The notes: a model not told the origin generated them from the letters alone. A stretch of DNA of 64,000 bases from Candidatus Dechloromonas phosphorivorans (GCA_016714975.1 JADKBR010000001.1:682001-746000), one strand, 5' to 3'; positions 8,836-19,689 are shown, numbered from the stretch's first letter. Numbers and translations are program-made.

Positions 8836-10428
8836 ATGACCATCAAGCAAGCGCTGATTTCCGTCTCCGACAAACGGGGCGTCCTCGAATTTGCCCGGGG
8901 CCTCGCCGCCCAGGGCGTCAATCTGCTGTCCACCGGCGGCACCGCGAAAATGCTGCGCGACGCCGGGTTGACCGTAACGGAAATCGGCGATTACACCGGC
9001 TTCCCGGAAATGCTCGACGGCCGCGTAAAGACGCTTCACCCGAAGGTGCATGGCGGCATCCTCGCCCGGCGTGACCTGCCGGAACATCTGGCGACCATCG
9101 AACAACATGGCATCCCGACCATCGATCTCGTCTGCGTAAACCTCTATCCATTTGCCGCGACCATCGCCAAGGCCGGCGTCACCCTGGAAGATGCCATCGA
9201 GAACATCGACATCGGCGGTCCGGCGATGGTCCGTTCGTCGGCCAAGAACTACGTCGGCGTCGCCATCGTCACCAATCCGGAAGACTACGAACCGCTGCTC
9301 GCCGAAATGAAGGCCAATGGCGGCGCGCTGCATCTCGGTACCCGCTTCAGCCTGGCGAAGAAGGCCTTCACGCACACCGCCCGCTACGACAGCACGATTG
9401 CCAACTGGCTGACCGGCCTCGACGAAGGCGCCGAAGCCAAACCGGCCGAAGCCGCACCGACCCCGGCGATCTTCCCGAACAAACTGCAGCTGGCCTTCGA
9501 CCGCGTCGAGATCCTGCGCTATGGCGAAAATTCGCACCAGTCCGCCGCTTTCTACCGCGACACCACGCCGCTGCCGGGCAGCATCGCCGCCTACACCCAG
9601 TTGCAGGGCAAGGAACTGTCGTACAACAACATCGCCGACTCCGATGCCGCCTGGGAATGCGTCAAGGCCTTCGACGCCCCGGCCTGCGTCATCATCAAGC
9701 ACGCCAACCCCTGCGGCGTCGCCATCGACGGCACCCTGCTCGGCGCTTACGAAAAGGCCTTCAAGACCGACTCGACCTCGGCCTTCGGCGGCATCATCGC
9801 CTTCAACGGCGAAGTCGGCATCGACGTGGTCAATGCCATGAACGAACGCAAGCACTTCGTCGAAGTGCTGATCGCCCCGTCCTTCACCGCTGAAGCCAGG
9901 GCGGCGCTGGCGTCCAAGGCCAACCTGCGCGTGCTCGTTGTGCCGCCAGGTCACGACCTCAACAAGCTCGAACTCAAGCGCGTCGGCGGTGGCCTGCTGG
10001 CGCAGACGGCTGACGACTTCACCGCCCAGGCATCCGGCCTCAAGGTCGTCACCAAGCGGCGGCCGACCGCCCAGCAGATCGAAGACCTGCTCTTTGCCGA
10101 GCGCGTCGCCAAGTTCGTCAAGTCCAACGCCATCGTCTTCTGCCGCGGCGGCATGACCCTGGGCGTCGGCGCTGGCCAGATGAGCCGCGTCGATTCGACC
10201 CGGATCGCCGGCATGAAGGCGCAGAACGCCGGCCTGGACCTTAGGGGTTCGGTCGTCGCGTCGGATGCCTTTTTCCCGTTCCGCGACGGGGTCGACGTTC
10301 TGGCTACCGCCGGTGCGGCCGCTGTCATTCAGCCGGGCGGCTCGATGCGCGACGACGAAGTCATTGCCGCCGCCGACGAGCACGGCCTGGCGATGGTCAT
10401 GACCGGCGCCCGCCACTTCCGTCACTGA
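8836..10428 (+). CDS. purH: Bifunctional AICAR transformylase / IMP cyclohydrolase
   Basis: Performs the last two steps of IMP synthesis. The 530-aa protein has an N-terminal MGS-like cyclohydrolase domain ([29 protein letters not shown]) and the AICAR formyltransferase domain with the [11 protein letters not shown] catalytic Lys-His motif. Length matches E. coli PurH (529). purD follows within about 26 nt, giving a fis-purH-purD run. Confidence 0.96.
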   Translation: MTIKQALISVSDKRGVLEFARGLAAQGVNLLSTGGTAKMLRDAGLTVTEIGDYTGFPEMLDGRVKTLHPKVHGGILARRDLPEHLATIEQHGIPTIDLVCVNLYPFAATIAKAGVTLEDAIENIDIGGPAMVRSSAKNYVGVAIVTNPEDYEPLLAEMKANGGALHLGTRFSLAKKAFTHTARYDSTIANWLTGLDEGAEAKPAEAAPTPAIFPNKLQLAFDRVEILRYGENSHQSAAFYRDTTPLPGSIAAYTQLQGKELSYNNIADSDAAWECVKAFDAPACVIIKHANPCGVAIDGTLLGAYEKAFKTDSTSAFGGIIAFNGEVGIDVVNAMNERKHFVEVLIAPSFTAEARAALASKANLRVLVVPPGHDLNKLELKRVGGGLLAQTADDFTAQASGLKVVTKRRPTAQQIEDLLFAERVAKFVKSNAIVFCRGGMTLGVGAGQMSRVDSTRIAGMKAQNAGLDLRGSVVASDAFFPFRDGVDVLATAGAAAVIQPGGSMRDDEVIAAADEHGLAMVMTGARHFRH

Positions 10429-10454
10429 CAACAATGAAATCCAAGAACTCAGGC

Positions 10455-11732
10455 ATGAAACTCCTAGTCATCGGTTCCGGCGGCCGTGAACACGCCATGG
10501 CCTGGCACCTGGCACAGAGCCCTGGCGTCCAGAAGGTTTACGTTGCTCCCGGCAATGCCGGTACGGTGCGAGAGCGGCGGCTGACGAACGTCAATCTTAC
10601 CGACCCCGTCGTGCTTGCCTGCTTCGCCAAAAGAGAGGGGGTGCGCCTTACCGTCGTCGGCCCCGAGGCGCCACTCGCCGCCGGGGTGGTCGATGTCTTC
10701 CGCGCCCGCGGCCTGAAGATCTTCGGACCGACCAGGGAAGCCGCCCAACTTGAATCCTCCAAGGATTTCGCCAAGCGCTTCATGGCTCGCCACAACATCC
10801 CGACCGCCGGATTCGGGACTTTTTCGGAGTCGACCGCAGCGCATGCCTACATCGACCGGCAGGGAGCGCCGATCGTCATCAAGGCCGACGGCCTGGCCGC
10901 CGGCAAGGGCGTCGTCGTCGCCATGTCGCTTGCAGAAGCGCACGCCGCGGTCGACGACATGCTGTCGGGCAACAAGCTGGGCGACGCCGGCGCCCGAGTG
11001 GTTATCGAAGAATTTCTCGACGGCGAGGAAGCCAGCTTCATCGTCATGGTCGACGGCAGGAACGTCCTCGCCCTGGCCGCCAGCCAGGACCACAAGCGAA
11101 TCGGCGACGGCGACACCGGCCCGAACACCGGCGGCATGGGCGCCTACTCGCCGGCACCGTGCGTCACGCCAGAAGTGCACGCGAAGGCGATGCGCGAGAT
11201 TATCCAGCCCACCGTGCGCGGCATGGCCGCCGACGGCATTCCCTTCACTGGCTTCCTCTACGCCGGCCTGATGATCGGCAAGGATGGATCGGTCAAGACC
11301 CTGGAATTCAATTGCCGGATGGGCGACCCGGAGACGCAGCCGATCCTGATGCGTTTGAAGTCCAATTTCGTCGAACTGCTTGAACACGGCATCGCCGGCA
11401 CGCTCGACCGGGTCGAAGCCGAATGGGACCGGCGCGTGGCGCTCGGCGTCGTGCTGGCGGCCGCCAACTACCCGGACACTCCGCGCAAGGGTGACGTCAT
11501 CTCCGGACTGCCCAAGGGCAACAGTTTCGGCGAGGATGTGCACGTCTTTCATGCCGGCACGGCAGAAAGAGATGGTCAGGTCGTCACCGCCGGCGGTCGT
11601 GTGCTCTGCGTGACCGCCCTCGGCGAGAACACCAGACTGGCCCAGAAGCGCGCCTACGAGGCCGCCTCCGAGATCAGCTGGGACGGCATGCAATTCCGCA
11701 CGGACATCGGCCACCGCGCCGTCGGTCGCTGA
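10455..11732 (+). CDS. purD: Phosphoribosylamine-glycine ligase (GAR synthetase)
   Basis: ATP-grasp ligase, 425 aa, joining glycine to phosphoribosylamine, step two of purine synthesis. Visible motifs are KLLVIGSGGREHA (N domain), KADGLAAGKGVVVA (ATP-grasp), NTGGMGAYSPAP and EFNCRMGDPETQ. The start is placed at ATG 10455, where family homology begins. An upstream ATG at 10434 would add seven unconserved residues. Confidence 0.95.
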   Translation: MKLLVIGSGGREHAMAWHLAQSPGVQKVYVAPGNAGTVRERRLTNVNLTDPVVLACFAKREGVRLTVVGPEAPLAAGVVDVFRARGLKIFGPTREAAQLESSKDFAKRFMARHNIPTAGFGTFSESTAAHAYIDRQGAPIVIKADGLAAGKGVVVAMSLAEAHAAVDDMLSGNKLGDAGARVVIEEFLDGEEASFIVMVDGRNVLALAASQDHKRIGDGDTGPNTGGMGAYSPAPCVTPEVHAKAMREIIQPTVRGMAADGIPFTGFLYAGLMIGKDGSVKTLEFNCRMGDPETQPILMRLKSNFVELLEHGIAGTLDRVEAEWDRRVALGVVLAAANYPDTPRKGDVISGLPKGNSFGEDVHVFHAGTAERDGQVVTAGGRVLCVTALGENTRLAQKRAYEAASEISWDGMQFRTDIGHRAVGR

Positions 11733-11754
11733 TCAGGCGCCGGCAACAACATGC

Positions 11755-11780
11755 GGGCGGCATTGACCGCCCCTTTTTTT
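11755..11780 (+). terminator. Rho-independent terminator after purD
   Basis: GGGCGG (11755-11760), a 6-nt loop and CCGCCC (11767-11772) are followed by a run of T to 11780. It lies between the purD stop and the hemF start, so it ends the purine transcript. It could also attenuate read-through into hemF. Confidence 0.8.
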
Positions 11781-11796
11781 GCTCTATGGAGAAATG

Positions 11797-12693
11797 ATGG
11801 ACACTGCCTGTCTCAAGGATTTCTTCACCGGCCTGCAGAGGCGCATCGTCGGCGAACTGGAAGCCTTCGACGGACAGGCATTCCGCACCGATTCGTGGCT
11901 GCGCCCGGAAGGCGGCGGCGGGATCTCGCGGCTTATCGAGGAAGGCGATTTCTTCGAGCGCGGCGGCGTCAATTTCTCGCACGTCACCGGCAAGTCGCTG
12001 CCCGCCTCGGCCACCGCCGTCCGCCCGCAGCTGGCTGGCCGCGCCTGGGAGGCGATGGGCGTGTCGCTGGTCCTGCATCCGCGCAACCCTTACTGCCCGA
12101 CGGCGCACATGAACGTGCGCTGCTTCGTCGCCAGCAAAGACGGGGAGGACGACGTCTGGTGGTTCGGCGGCGGCATGGACATGACGCCCTACTACGGTCA
12201 ACGCGAAGATGTCGCGCATTTTCACCGTACCTGCAGGGACGCGCTGGCGCCGTTCGGCGACGACGTCTATGCGAGATACAAGAATTGGTGCGACGAGTAT
12301 TTCTTCCTGAAGCACCGCAACGAGCCGCGCGGCGTCGGCGGCATCTTTTTCGATGATCTCAACGAAGGCGGATTCGCGCGCTGCTTCGCGCTGACCCAGG
12401 CCGTCGGCAATGCCTTCACCAAGGCTTACCTGCCGGTCCTGACGAGGCGCCGCGACACGCCCTACGGCGAGCGCGAACGCGACTTCCAAGCCTACCGTCG
12501 TGGACGCTACGTCGAATTCAATCTGGTCTGGGACCGCGGCACGCTGTTCGGCCTGCAATCGGGCGGGCGTACCGAGTCGATCCTGATGTCGCTGCCGCCG
12601 ATCGTCAAATGGCGCTACGACTGGAAGCCCGAAGTTGGCACGCCGGAAGCCGAACTCTACGAGGTATTCCTGCAACCCGCCGACTGGGCCTGA
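11797..12693 (+). CDS. hemF: Oxygen-dependent coproporphyrinogen III oxidase
   Basis: Converts coproporphyrinogen III to protoporphyrinogen IX using O2. The 298-aa protein carries [27 protein letters not shown] and [21 protein letters not shown], all hallmarks of HemF. The start is ATG 11797, with GGAGA at 11788-11792; an adjacent ATG at 11794 is possible. It stands alone on the + strand, facing the hemY end of the haem operon. Confidence 0.95.
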   Translation: MDTACLKDFFTGLQRRIVGELEAFDGQAFRTDSWLRPEGGGGISRLIEEGDFFERGGVNFSHVTGKSLPASATAVRPQLAGRAWEAMGVSLVLHPRNPYCPTAHMNVRCFVASKDGEDDVWWFGGGMDMTPYYGQREDVAHFHRTCRDALAPFGDDVYARYKNWCDEYFFLKHRNEPRGVGGIFFDDLNEGGFARCFALTQAVGNAFTKAYLPVLTRRRDTPYGERERDFQAYRRGRYVEFNLVWDRGTLFGLQSGGRTESILMSLPPIVKWRYDWKPEVGTPEAELYEVFLQPADWA

Positions 12694-12716
12694 GCTTCAA
12701 GGCAGGCGGAAATTGT

Positions 12717-13901
12717 TCAGCACGCTTCGAGCCCTACCGCCGCCCGGAAATGGCGGTTGGCTTCGTCGTCGCGCTCAAGCTTGTCGCATAATTCGGCGAG
12801 CGCCAGATGCGCGTCACGGGTCTCCTCGGTAGCCAGCGATGCCTCGATATAGCTCTGCGCCTTACCCCACAGACGCTGATTCATGCACATGCGTCCGAGC
12901 GCCAGCAGCAGCGCCGCTTCGCCGGGATACTGGCGCAGCCAGTCCTCGGCCCTGGCAATTCTCGCGGTCAATCCCGGCCCCGCCAGTCCGCCATACAAGG
13001 CCACCAGTTCGGGTTGCCAGCCCGCCTCTGAATAACCGTCAAGAGCGCTTTCGATGAGATTCTGCGCTACCGGCACCGCGCCCTGTTCGACCAGCGCCCT
13101 GGCGCCGGCCAGCACCACGCGACGGCCGAACTCGGCAGCCGGCACGGCCCGCAGATAATCCTGGAGCTGACCGGCATCGTTACGGCGGCGGCGGATGTTC
13201 TCGAGATGGGCGAGCATCTTGACCTCGCGCGCCACTTCGAGTGGCAAGGCATCGCGCTTTTCAAGCTGGCGGGCAAGTTTCAGGACACCATCCCAGTCGC
13301 CAGCGCCCTGACGGGCCCGCAACTCAAGGCGAAGTGCTGCGAGGTGGCGCCCCTGCTTGCCCTGAAACCGGCCAAGCACGCCCAGCGCCTCATCGAAGCG
13401 GCGCAACTCGTTCATCATCTCGGCCTCGAGCATCAGCGCCGCCGCTTCGTTGTGCGGATCGTCGGCCAGCGCCCGCCGCATCCACTCCTGCTGTTTTTCC
13501 GGCTCGCGCATGCGTTGCGCGGCACGCGCAGCAACCAGAGCCGCAACACCGCGGGCGGTGCCAGCCGCGTAGGCTTCGCCGGCCCTCTTCATCGCCTGCC
13601 CGAAGCGTCCCTCAAAAAGCAGCCGCACAGCATCCTGGAATACCTGGCCGGCGCGCTCGCGCCGGCGCCGCTCACGATATTCCTTGACCCGCTGCGGCAG
13701 GCCAAAGGTCAGCGCCAATGTGCGCAGCGTCGTGTAAAGGACAAGAATGAGACCAACCAGCACCAGAATGAACAGGTTCAGGCTGACTTCAGCGCGATAC
13801 GGAGGAAGGACGAGCAAGACATAGCCGTCGTTGACCCGCGCGCCGAGGGCGACGGCAACCGCCAGCCCGAACAGGGCGAGAATCCAGAACAGGCCCTTCA
13901 C
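12717..13901 (-). CDS. hemY: HemY-family TPR membrane protein
   Basis: 394 aa. Two N-terminal membrane helices (residues about 1-22 and 40-62) are followed by a cytoplasmic tetratricopeptide-repeat domain. In gammaproteobacteria and betaproteobacteria HemY is the last gene of the hemCDXY operon and has an unresolved role in haem/tetrapyrrole metabolism. It is unrelated to the Bacillus HemY oxidase. Its start overlaps the hemX stop by 4 nt. Confidence 0.88.
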   Translation of the reverse strand: MKGLFWILALFGLAVAVALGARVNDGYVLLVLPPYRAEVSLNLFILVLVGLILVLYTTLRTLALTFGLPQRVKEYRERRRRERAGQVFQDAVRLLFEGRFGQAMKRAGEAYAAGTARGVAALVAARAAQRMREPEKQQEWMRRALADDPHNEAAALMLEAEMMNELRRFDEALGVLGRFQGKQGRHLAALRLELRARQGAGDWDGVLKLARQLEKRDALPLEVAREVKMLAHLENIRRRRNDAGQLQDYLRAVPAAEFGRRVVLAGARALVEQGAVPVAQNLIESALDGYSEAGWQPELVALYGGLAGPGLTARIARAEDWLRQYPGEAALLLALGRMCMNQRLWGKAQSYIEASLATEETRDAHLALAELCDKLERDDEANRHFRAAVGLEAC

Positions 13902-14947
13902 TTCTTCTCCTTGCCGTTCCGCAGGAGGCGCACGGCAGCCTGGGTTTCATTCAGCGTCGGCAAGGCGATGACGAGCTCGGTCCCCAGCAGTTGGCGCAGC
14001 GTCGCCTGCGCCGCCTGTACCCCATTGTCGCGACCATCGAAGAGACGGCCGAGCATTTCGAGGGCTGCCTTCAGTTCTCCGCGGAAAGCCACCTGATCGC
14101 GCGAGAGCAAGGCCAGGCGGGCATTCAGCAGCCGCAGCTTGAGATTCTCGCGCAGGAAAAAACTCTGCCCCGGCGCCAGCAGCACCGCCTCCTCGCGGTC
14201 AAAGCGCTGGATGCGGATGAGACCCTTCAACTCCTGCCAGATGTCGCCCCCGGTGCGCTTCCACCAGGGCACCTGCGCGGCCTCGGCCGGCTTTTCGCTG
14301 GATTCCTGCGGCCGGATGTCCATTGCCAGCGGCAACTTGTCGATGGTCAGCAAAACCTGCTCCAAGCGCGCATTGGTCGCCGCCAGGTCGACCACCGGCA
14401 ACGCCGACAGGCGCTCCAGATCGGCAGCCAGCGCCTTGCGCAATGGCAGCAACTGCGAGCGATCGACGCGGGCGAGGCGGGCCTCCGCCGAGCGCAGGGC
14501 GACAATCGCCGCCGGAACATTGCCGGCCAGCTGCAACTGCTGTCCGGCCAGCGCGATCGCTTGTTCGGCTTCGAGCACGCCGGATTCGTCACGGCTGCGC
14601 GCGAGGTCCTGGTAGAGCGCCTGCATCGAATCCGACTGCGCCTGGAATTGAGCCAGCCGGGCATCGGCCGCACCCAGCTTGCCCTGCAACCCGTCGATCT
14701 GCTCGCGCATCTGTTTCAAGGCCCCGCGATCCTCCTTGCTGCCGGCATCCGCCTCGGCCAGGCGGCGGCTGGTTTCCTGTTCGATTTCGGCAAGCCGGTG
14801 GCGGGTTTCGAACCATTGCCAGCCAGCCAGCGCAAGTGCCGCCAGCGCCACGAAAAACCAGGGGCCGAAGCGCGACGCGGGCGGCGACGGCTTGTGCGCT
14901 GCTGGAGGAGGAAGGGGAGTCGTGTTGTCAGGTGTCATGCCGGCCAA
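13898..14947 (-). CDS. hemX: HemX, uroporphyrinogen-III C-methyltransferase-like membrane protein
   Basis: 349 aa. A Pro-rich cytoplasmic tail and one membrane helix (about residues 29-46, FGPWFFVALAALALAGWQWF) precede a long coiled-coil region rich in Glu/Gln/Ala (about 50-140) and a helical periplasmic domain with GGDIWQELKGLIRIQR. It matches HemX, often labelled a C-methyltransferase although catalytic motifs of that enzyme are absent. It overlaps hemD by 13 nt and hemY by 4 nt. Confidence 0.88.
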   Translation of the reverse strand: MAGMTPDNTTPLPPPAAHKPSPPASRFGPWFFVALAALALAGWQWFETRHRLAEIEQETSRRLAEADAGSKEDRGALKQMREQIDGLQGKLGAADARLAQFQAQSDSMQALYQDLARSRDESGVLEAEQAIALAGQQLQLAGNVPAAIVALRSAEARLARVDRSQLLPLRKALAADLERLSALPVVDLAATNARLEQVLLTIDKLPLAMDIRPQESSEKPAEAAQVPWWKRTGGDIWQELKGLIRIQRFDREEAVLLAPGQSFFLRENLKLRLLNARLALLSRDQVAFRGELKAALEMLGRLFDGRDNGVQAAQATLRQLLGTELVIALPTLNETQAAVRLLRNGKEKK

Positions 14948-15717
14948 TTATAAGCAAGCAAGCCGGCAAGGATGCCGGCATCCGCCGCATCGGTAAGGAT
15001 AATTTTGTGCAATCCCGAGATCCGCGCGTTTTCTGCAATGCGGGCATGCGGCACGAAAACCGGGGTCCGGGCGAGAAAGGAGCGGCCCTCGTCGTCGAGC
15101 AGTTCGACCAGGTAGCGCAGCCCCTCGCTGCTCGACACCGTCAGCGCATCGAGGTGCCCGGCACGCCATCTTTCCAGCAGGATATCAACACCGCCGGCAG
15201 GACCGGCGCGGCGATAGCAGGTGATGTATTCGACCACGGCGCCCCGCGCGCGCAGCGTGTCGGCCAGCAGTTCGCGGCCGCCGTCGCCACGAACGATGAC
15301 GATGCGCTTGCCGCTGACCCGTTCTCCCGACAACTCGGGCAGCACCAGCAGCGCCTCCGATTCAAAGCGCTCCTGCGGCGCGATGCAACCGGTCACGCCA
15401 CGCGCCGCCAGCGCCTTCACCGTGCCCTGCCCGACCGCCGCCGGAACCAGCCCGGCCGGCCAGGGGCCACGCGCCAGAATGACCGGCAGCGCGTGGTCGA
15501 CCGCATTGGGACTGATGAAGATGGCCAGCGCCGCGCCAGGCAGGCGGGCCACGCCGGCTTCCAGCGCCTGCGGATCGGCGACCGGCAGGATCTCCAGCAA
15601 GGGGAAGATCAGCGGGGTGCCGCCCTCGGCGGCAATGGCGCCGGCCAGCGGCGTGGCCTGCTCCCGTGGCCGGGTGACGACGATAGTCCTGCCGGCAAGC
15701 GGGCCGGTCGCGTTCAT
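14935..15717 (-). CDS. hemD: Uroporphyrinogen-III synthase
   Basis: 260 aa. Closes hydroxymethylbilane to uroporphyrinogen III with inversion of ring D. The two-lobed HemD fold is suggested by [14 protein letters not shown] at the start and by [29 protein letters not shown] and [16 protein letters not shown]. The family is poorly conserved, so the position between hemC and hemX adds weight. The start overlaps the hemC stop by 4 nt. Confidence 0.9.
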   Translation of the reverse strand: MNATGPLAGRTIVVTRPREQATPLAGAIAAEGGTPLIFPLLEILPVADPQALEAGVARLPGAALAIFISPNAVDHALPVILARGPWPAGLVPAAVGQGTVKALAARGVTGCIAPQERFESEALLVLPELSGERVSGKRIVIVRGDGGRELLADTLRARGAVVEYITCYRRAGPAGGVDILLERWRAGHLDALTVSSSEGLRYLVELLDDEGRSFLARTPVFVPHARIAENARISGLHKIILTDAADAGILAGLLAYNWPA

Positions 15718-16661
15718 TGGCAGTGGGCGAGCTTTTCCAGGATGGCGCCGGCCCCCTGCGCGCGCAACCGGTCTGCGAGCTGGCGGCCGAGCGCCTCGTC
15801 ATCGCCGGCCACCTTGCCGACGGCGCCGCGCAATTCGCCGCTGACCATCTCCTGGCCGTCCGGTGTCGCGACGAAACCGCGCAGCCACAGACTGCCCTCT
15901 TCCATGACCGCGTAGCCCCCGAGCGGCACCTGGCAACTGCCGCCCAGCGCCCGCGAAAAGGCGCGTTCAGCCTTGACGCAGTGGGCGGTTTCGGAATCGT
16001 TGAGCGGTGCGACGACGGCGGCCATCGTCGCATCGCCGTCGACCAGTTCGATGCCGAGCGCGCCCTGGCCGGGCGCCGGCAGCGACTGCTCCGCGGTCAA
16101 CATCGATTTGATGCGGTTTTCCAGTCCGAGGCGGATCAGGCCGGCGGCGGCGAGAATGATCGCGTCGTATTCGCCGGCATCGAGCTTGCGCAAGCGCGTG
16201 TCGAGGTTGCCACGCAGGCTCTTGATGACCAAATGCGGGTATTTGGCGCGCAGGATGGCTTCGCGGCGCAGGCTGGAGGTCCCGACGACGGCGCCCGCCG
16301 GCAGCTCGTCGAGGCCGGCGTACTTGTTCGAGACGAAGGCGTCGCGCGGGTTTTCGCGGGCCGAAATGGCGGCCAGCACGAAGCCTTCCGGCATCACCAT
16401 CGGCACGTCCTTCATCGAATGGACGGCGAGGTGGGCCTTGCCCTGCTCCATAGCCACTTCGAGTTCCTTGATGAACAGGCCCTTGCCGCCGATTTCGGAA
16501 AGCGGGCGGTCGAGAATCTGGTCGCCCTTCGTCGTCATGCCGAGAATGACAACTTCCGCCCCCGGATTTAGACTGCTCAGACGGCCCTGAACATGCACGG
16601 CCTGCCACATGGCAAGGCGGGATTCGCGGGAGGCGATGATTATCTTGGAAGGAGCGGACAT
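15714..16661 (-). CDS. hemC: Hydroxymethylbilane synthase (porphobilinogen deaminase)
   Basis: Polymerises four porphobilinogens. The 315-aa protein begins [20 protein letters not shown]. It has [20 protein letters not shown], the substrate-binding GTSSLRREA and the dipyrromethane-cofactor Cys in [11 protein letters not shown]. The frame stays open upstream to 17348, but homology starts at 16661 and the upstream part is read-through over the divergent methyltransferase. First gene of hemC-D-X-Y. Confidence 0.95.
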   Translation of the reverse strand: MSAPSKIIIASRESRLAMWQAVHVQGRLSSLNPGAEVVILGMTTKGDQILDRPLSEIGGKGLFIKELEVAMEQGKAHLAVHSMKDVPMVMPEGFVLAAISARENPRDAFVSNKYAGLDELPAGAVVGTSSLRREAILRAKYPHLVIKSLRGNLDTRLRKLDAGEYDAIILAAAGLIRLGLENRIKSMLTAEQSLPAPGQGALGIELVDGDATMAAVVAPLNDSETAHCVKAERAFSRALGGSCQVPLGGYAVMEEGSLWLRGFVATPDGQEMVSGELRGAVGKVAGDDEALGRQLADRLRAQGAGAILEKLAHCQ

Positions 16662-16703
16662 GAAGCGGCACGCGGCAGGGGTTTTGAAGGCGACAATCTT
16701 AGC

Positions 16704-17327
16704 ATGAGCGATTCCCCGCCCTCTTCCACCCCGATCAAACCCGACGACCAGCGCCCGGAGCATCCCGATTTCTGGTGCAAGCGCTTCGGCGAGGGCGTCA
16801 CGCCGTGGGATGCCGGCAAGGTGCCCGCCGCCTTCGCCGATTTCGTCGCCCGCCAGCCGGCGCCGCGTAACACGCTGATTCCCGGTTGCGGCAGCGCCTG
16901 GGAAGCGCGCCACCTGGCCGAATGTGGCTGGCCGGTCACGGCGCTCGATTTCTCGCCCGCCGCCGTGGGCACCGCCCGCAGGGTATTGGGCAATGCCCGC
17001 GTCGACCTCCGCTGCGCCGACTTTTTCACCTTTTCGCCGGCCGCAGCCTACCCGCTGATTTACGAGCGCGCCTTCCTCTGCGCCCTGCCACGCAAGCTGT
17101 GGGCTGACTGGGGCCGGCGCGTCGCCGAACTGCTGGCGGCAGGCGGCTTGCTCGCCGGATACTTCTTCATCTGCGACCAGGCGAAGGGACCGCCCTTCGG
17201 CATCCTGCCCGAACAACTTGACGAGCTCCTCAGCCCGAATTTCGTCCGCATCGAGGATGCCGCGGTCGACGACTCGATTCCGGTGTTTTCCGGGCGCGAG
17301 CGCTGGCAGGTCTGGCGGCGATGTTAA
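16704..17327 (+). CDS. TPMT-family SAM-dependent methyltransferase
   Basis: 207 aa, class I SAM methyltransferase of the thiopurine S-methyltransferase family. It has the typical entry [22 protein letters not shown], the SAM-binding [19 protein letters not shown], and a later [14 protein letters not shown] segment. Natural substrates of bacterial members are uncertain (chalcogen or thiol compounds such as selenium or tellurium species are possibilities). The start is ATG 16704, 42 nt from the divergent hemC start; a longer frame from 16593 would lie inside hemC. A weak -10 (GACAAT, 16692-16697) sits only a few bases from the ATG. Confidence 0.75.
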   Translation: MSDSPPSSTPIKPDDQRPEHPDFWCKRFGEGVTPWDAGKVPAAFADFVARQPAPRNTLIPGCGSAWEARHLAECGWPVTALDFSPAAVGTARRVLGNARVDLRCADFFTFSPAAAYPLIYERAFLCALPRKLWADWGRRVAELLAAGGLLAGYFFICDQAKGPPFGILPEQLDELLSPNFVRIEDAAVDDSIPVFSGRERWQVWRRC

Positions 17328-17372
17328 GGCGTCCCGTTCTTCGTTCACTCATCCAAAGCAAGGAGTCATGCG

Positions 17373-18158
17373 ATGCCAATGATCACCACCCGCGTGCCGG
17401 CGCTATTGCTGGCCGGATTCCTGGCCGCCTGTTCGGCGATGCCGTCCGCCACGTCTGAAACGCCTCCGCTGGATGGTACGGCCTGGATCCTGTCGGCACT
17501 GCCCGGACGGACGCTGGCCGACGGCCAGGCGGTGACCCTGCGCTTCGAGGGTGGGCGGGCACAAGGCAGCGACGGCTGCAATCGCTACAGCGCACCCTAC
17601 ACCGTTACCGGCCGGAGCCTCGAAGTCTCAGGGGGCAGCGGCGCATCGACGATGATGGCCTGCCCACCGGAAACAATGCAGCAGGCCACCGACTACATGG
17701 CGGCGCTAAACAGCGCCAAAGCCTGGCGGGTCGACGCCGGACAGTTGAAGTTGCTGGCAGCCGACGGCCGGGCGCTGGCGACGCTGGCGGCGCAACCCAC
17801 CTCGCTCGTCGGCAGCGAATGGCGGGTGGCCGCCGTCAACAATGGCAGGCAGGCGGTGGTCAGCATCATCTCCGGAACGACCCTGACGATGACCTTCGCC
17901 GGCGACGGACAAGCCAGCGGTTCGGCCGGCTGCAATCGCTACCACGCGCGCTACGAGGCCGAGGCCGCGCACCTGCGCTTCCGGTCTCCGGCAGCGACCC
18001 GCATGATGTGCTCCCACAAGGGGATAATGGAACAGGAACGGGCTTTCCTCAAGGCTCTCGAAACCGTCACCACGGCACGCCACGAAGGCGACCGCCTCGA
18101 ACTGAGAACCGCCGACGGTGCGTTGGCCGTCACGCTGGTTCTGGTGGGGCGCGAGTAG
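17373..18158 (+). CDS. Outer-membrane lipoprotein with two META (HslJ-like) domains
   Basis: 261 aa. The signal peptide ends in a lipobox, LAAC, with the lipid-modified Cys at residue 20. Two META domains follow (about 31-130 and 142-255). Each has the DGTAW/GSEW opening, a GSDGCNRY or GSAGCNRY motif, and a Met-Cys pair (MMACPP, MMCSHK) followed by helical AALN/FLKALE. HslJ-type proteins are linked to heat and novobiocin resistance and to envelope integrity in E. coli; the role here is not shown. AAGGAG precedes the start. Duplicated META domains in one lipoprotein are common in this group. Confidence 0.75.
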   Translation: MPMITTRVPALLLAGFLAACSAMPSATSETPPLDGTAWILSALPGRTLADGQAVTLRFEGGRAQGSDGCNRYSAPYTVTGRSLEVSGGSGASTMMACPPETMQQATDYMAALNSAKAWRVDAGQLKLLAADGRALATLAAQPTSLVGSEWRVAAVNNGRQAVVSIISGTTLTMTFAGDGQASGSAGCNRYHARYEAEAAHLRFRSPAATRMMCSHKGIMEQERAFLKALETVTTARHEGDRLELRTADGALAVTLVLVGRE

Positions 18159-18324
18159 CCGGTTGCAGCCACGGACAGGGAACGCAGTGGTCCCAGCGGC
18201 GACGGTGCCGGGAAAAGGTTTTTTGTCTCGCCACCCGGCTCCGCTTGTGCGCAGCCAGTCGACCCTGCGCCAATCACGACCAATGCGCTGATCGTTGGGC
18301 CAGTTGAACAACCATGAAAAAGAA

Positions 18325-18350
18325 AGAGCCCGGATTTTCCGGGCTCTTTG
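18325..18350. terminator. Bidirectional terminator between META lipoprotein and ppk2
   Basis: AGAGCCCGG and CCGGGCTCT flank an ATTTT loop. T-rich sequence follows on the + strand and A-rich sequence precedes it, so it can serve both converging genes. The rest of 18159-18404 holds no recognisable gene. Confidence 0.75.
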
Positions 18351-18404
18351 TTCATGCTTACGGCACAGGCAACCGGGACAGGTCCCGGTCCCCGAGATGC
18401 ACGG

Positions 18405-19556
18405 TCAGAAAATTTCGGGTATGAAAGTCTGGTCCGACATCGGCGGGCGCACATAGCCCTGGTCTTCCTGGCGCGGCGGCAGTTCGATGCGTTCCGGCGT
18501 GAGGTCCTCGTAGTCGATCAGGCTCAGCAGGTGAGTCATGACATTGAGGCGTGCGCGTTCCTTGTCATCCCCGTGCACCACATACCAGGGTGCCTGCTTG
18601 ATGTCGGTATGGGCGAACATTTCGTCCTTCGCCTTCGAATACTCGACCCAGCGCGCGCGTGACTGGAGGTCCATCGGGCTCAACTTCCAGTGCTTGGTCG
18701 GGTGGTAGATACGCTTCCTGAACCGGCGCTCCTGCTCGTCGTTGCTGATCGAGAACCAGTACTTGATCAGGATGATGCCGCTACGCACCAACATGCGCTC
18801 GAATTCGGGGCAGCTACGCAGGAACTCGCTGTGCTCGTCAGGGGTGCAAAAACCCATTACCTTTTCAACCCCGGCGCGGTTGTACCAGCTGCGATCCATG
18901 AGAACCATCTCGCCGGCCGCCGGCAGATGCAGCACATAGCGCTGGAAATACCACTGGCTCTTCTCGCGCTCGGTCGGCGCCGGCAGTGCCACGACTTTCG
19001 TGACGCGCGGGCTCAGACTCTCGGTGATGCGCTTGATACAGCCGCCCTTGCCAGCCGCATCGCGCCCCTCGAAGACCGCGACCACCTTGAGTCCCTTGAA
19101 CTTGATCCATTCCTGGAGCTTGACCATTTCGACCTGCAGGCCCGAGATTGCCCTCTCGTATTCGTCCGCCTTCATGCGCTTGCGCTTGTCGGCAGATTCT
19201 TCCGTCTCCTCCTCGTCGCCGCCCCTCATGGGCAGGCGTGCTGCTTCCTTGCGCGAAGCCTTGATGGCCTTCACCGCGTCCTCGGCGGCCTTGGTCAGCG
19301 CCACCTTGGCCTTCACCGCGCCATGCGAGGCCTTGGCAAGTGCCTCCTTGTCCTTTGCCGTTGGCGCAGGTGCTGGCGCTGCTTTCCTTGGCGCCGCTGC
19401 CTTCGTTGCAGCCGGCGCGGGAGCTTTCTTGGGCGCCACCGCACTCGGTGTTCTTCTTTTCGCAGGTGCTTTCACGGGTGCAGCCGACTCCTTGGTAGCG
19501 GCTGCCGGGGCAGCCTTGGTGACCTCAGGGGTTCCTTCCTCGCTGTTCGTTGCCAT
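18405..19556 (-). CDS. ppk2: Polyphosphate kinase 2 with Lys/Ala/Pro-rich N-terminal tail
   Basis: 383 aa. The C-terminal ~265 residues are a PPK2 domain transferring phosphate between polyphosphate and nucleoside phosphates. It has Walker A FEGRDAAGKGG (Lys170), the lid TEREKSQWYFQRY, and Walker B LMDRSWYNRAG (Asp221). The single domain is of class I length, the class that usually phosphorylates diphosphates. The first ~105 residues are low-complexity, rich in Ala, Pro and Lys, resembling histone-H1/PhaM-type DNA- or granule-binding tails, followed by an acidic patch (DEEETEES). GGAAGG seven bases before ATG 19556 favours that start over 19571. The tail resembles the repeat protein at 20898. 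Confidence 0.88.
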   Translation of the reverse strand: MATNSEEGTPEVTKAAPAAATKESAAPVKAPAKRRTPSAVAPKKAPAPAATKAAAPRKAAPAPAPTAKDKEALAKASHGAVKAKVALTKAAEDAVKAIKASRKEAARLPMRGGDEEETEESADKRKRMKADEYERAISGLQVEMVKLQEWIKFKGLKVVAVFEGRDAAGKGGCIKRITESLSPRVTKVVALPAPTEREKSQWYFQRYVLHLPAAGEMVLMDRSWYNRAGVEKVMGFCTPDEHSEFLRSCPEFERMLVRSGIILIKYWFSISNDEQERRFRKRIYHPTKHWKLSPMDLQSRARWVEYSKAKDEMFAHTDIKQAPWYVVHGDDKERARLNVMTHLLSLIDYEDLTPERIELPPRQEDQGYVRPPMSDQTFIPEIF

Positions 19557-19689
19557 ATCTGTACCTTCCATTCTCAGTTTGCGACCGGGTATTATGGAGC
19601 AAATCGGCTCTTTTGTATCTGGAGTGCGATGCGGTCGCCGGAAGGCACGTGGTCAGTCCCGCGCTGGCAAAATCATTCGTGGCGCATGA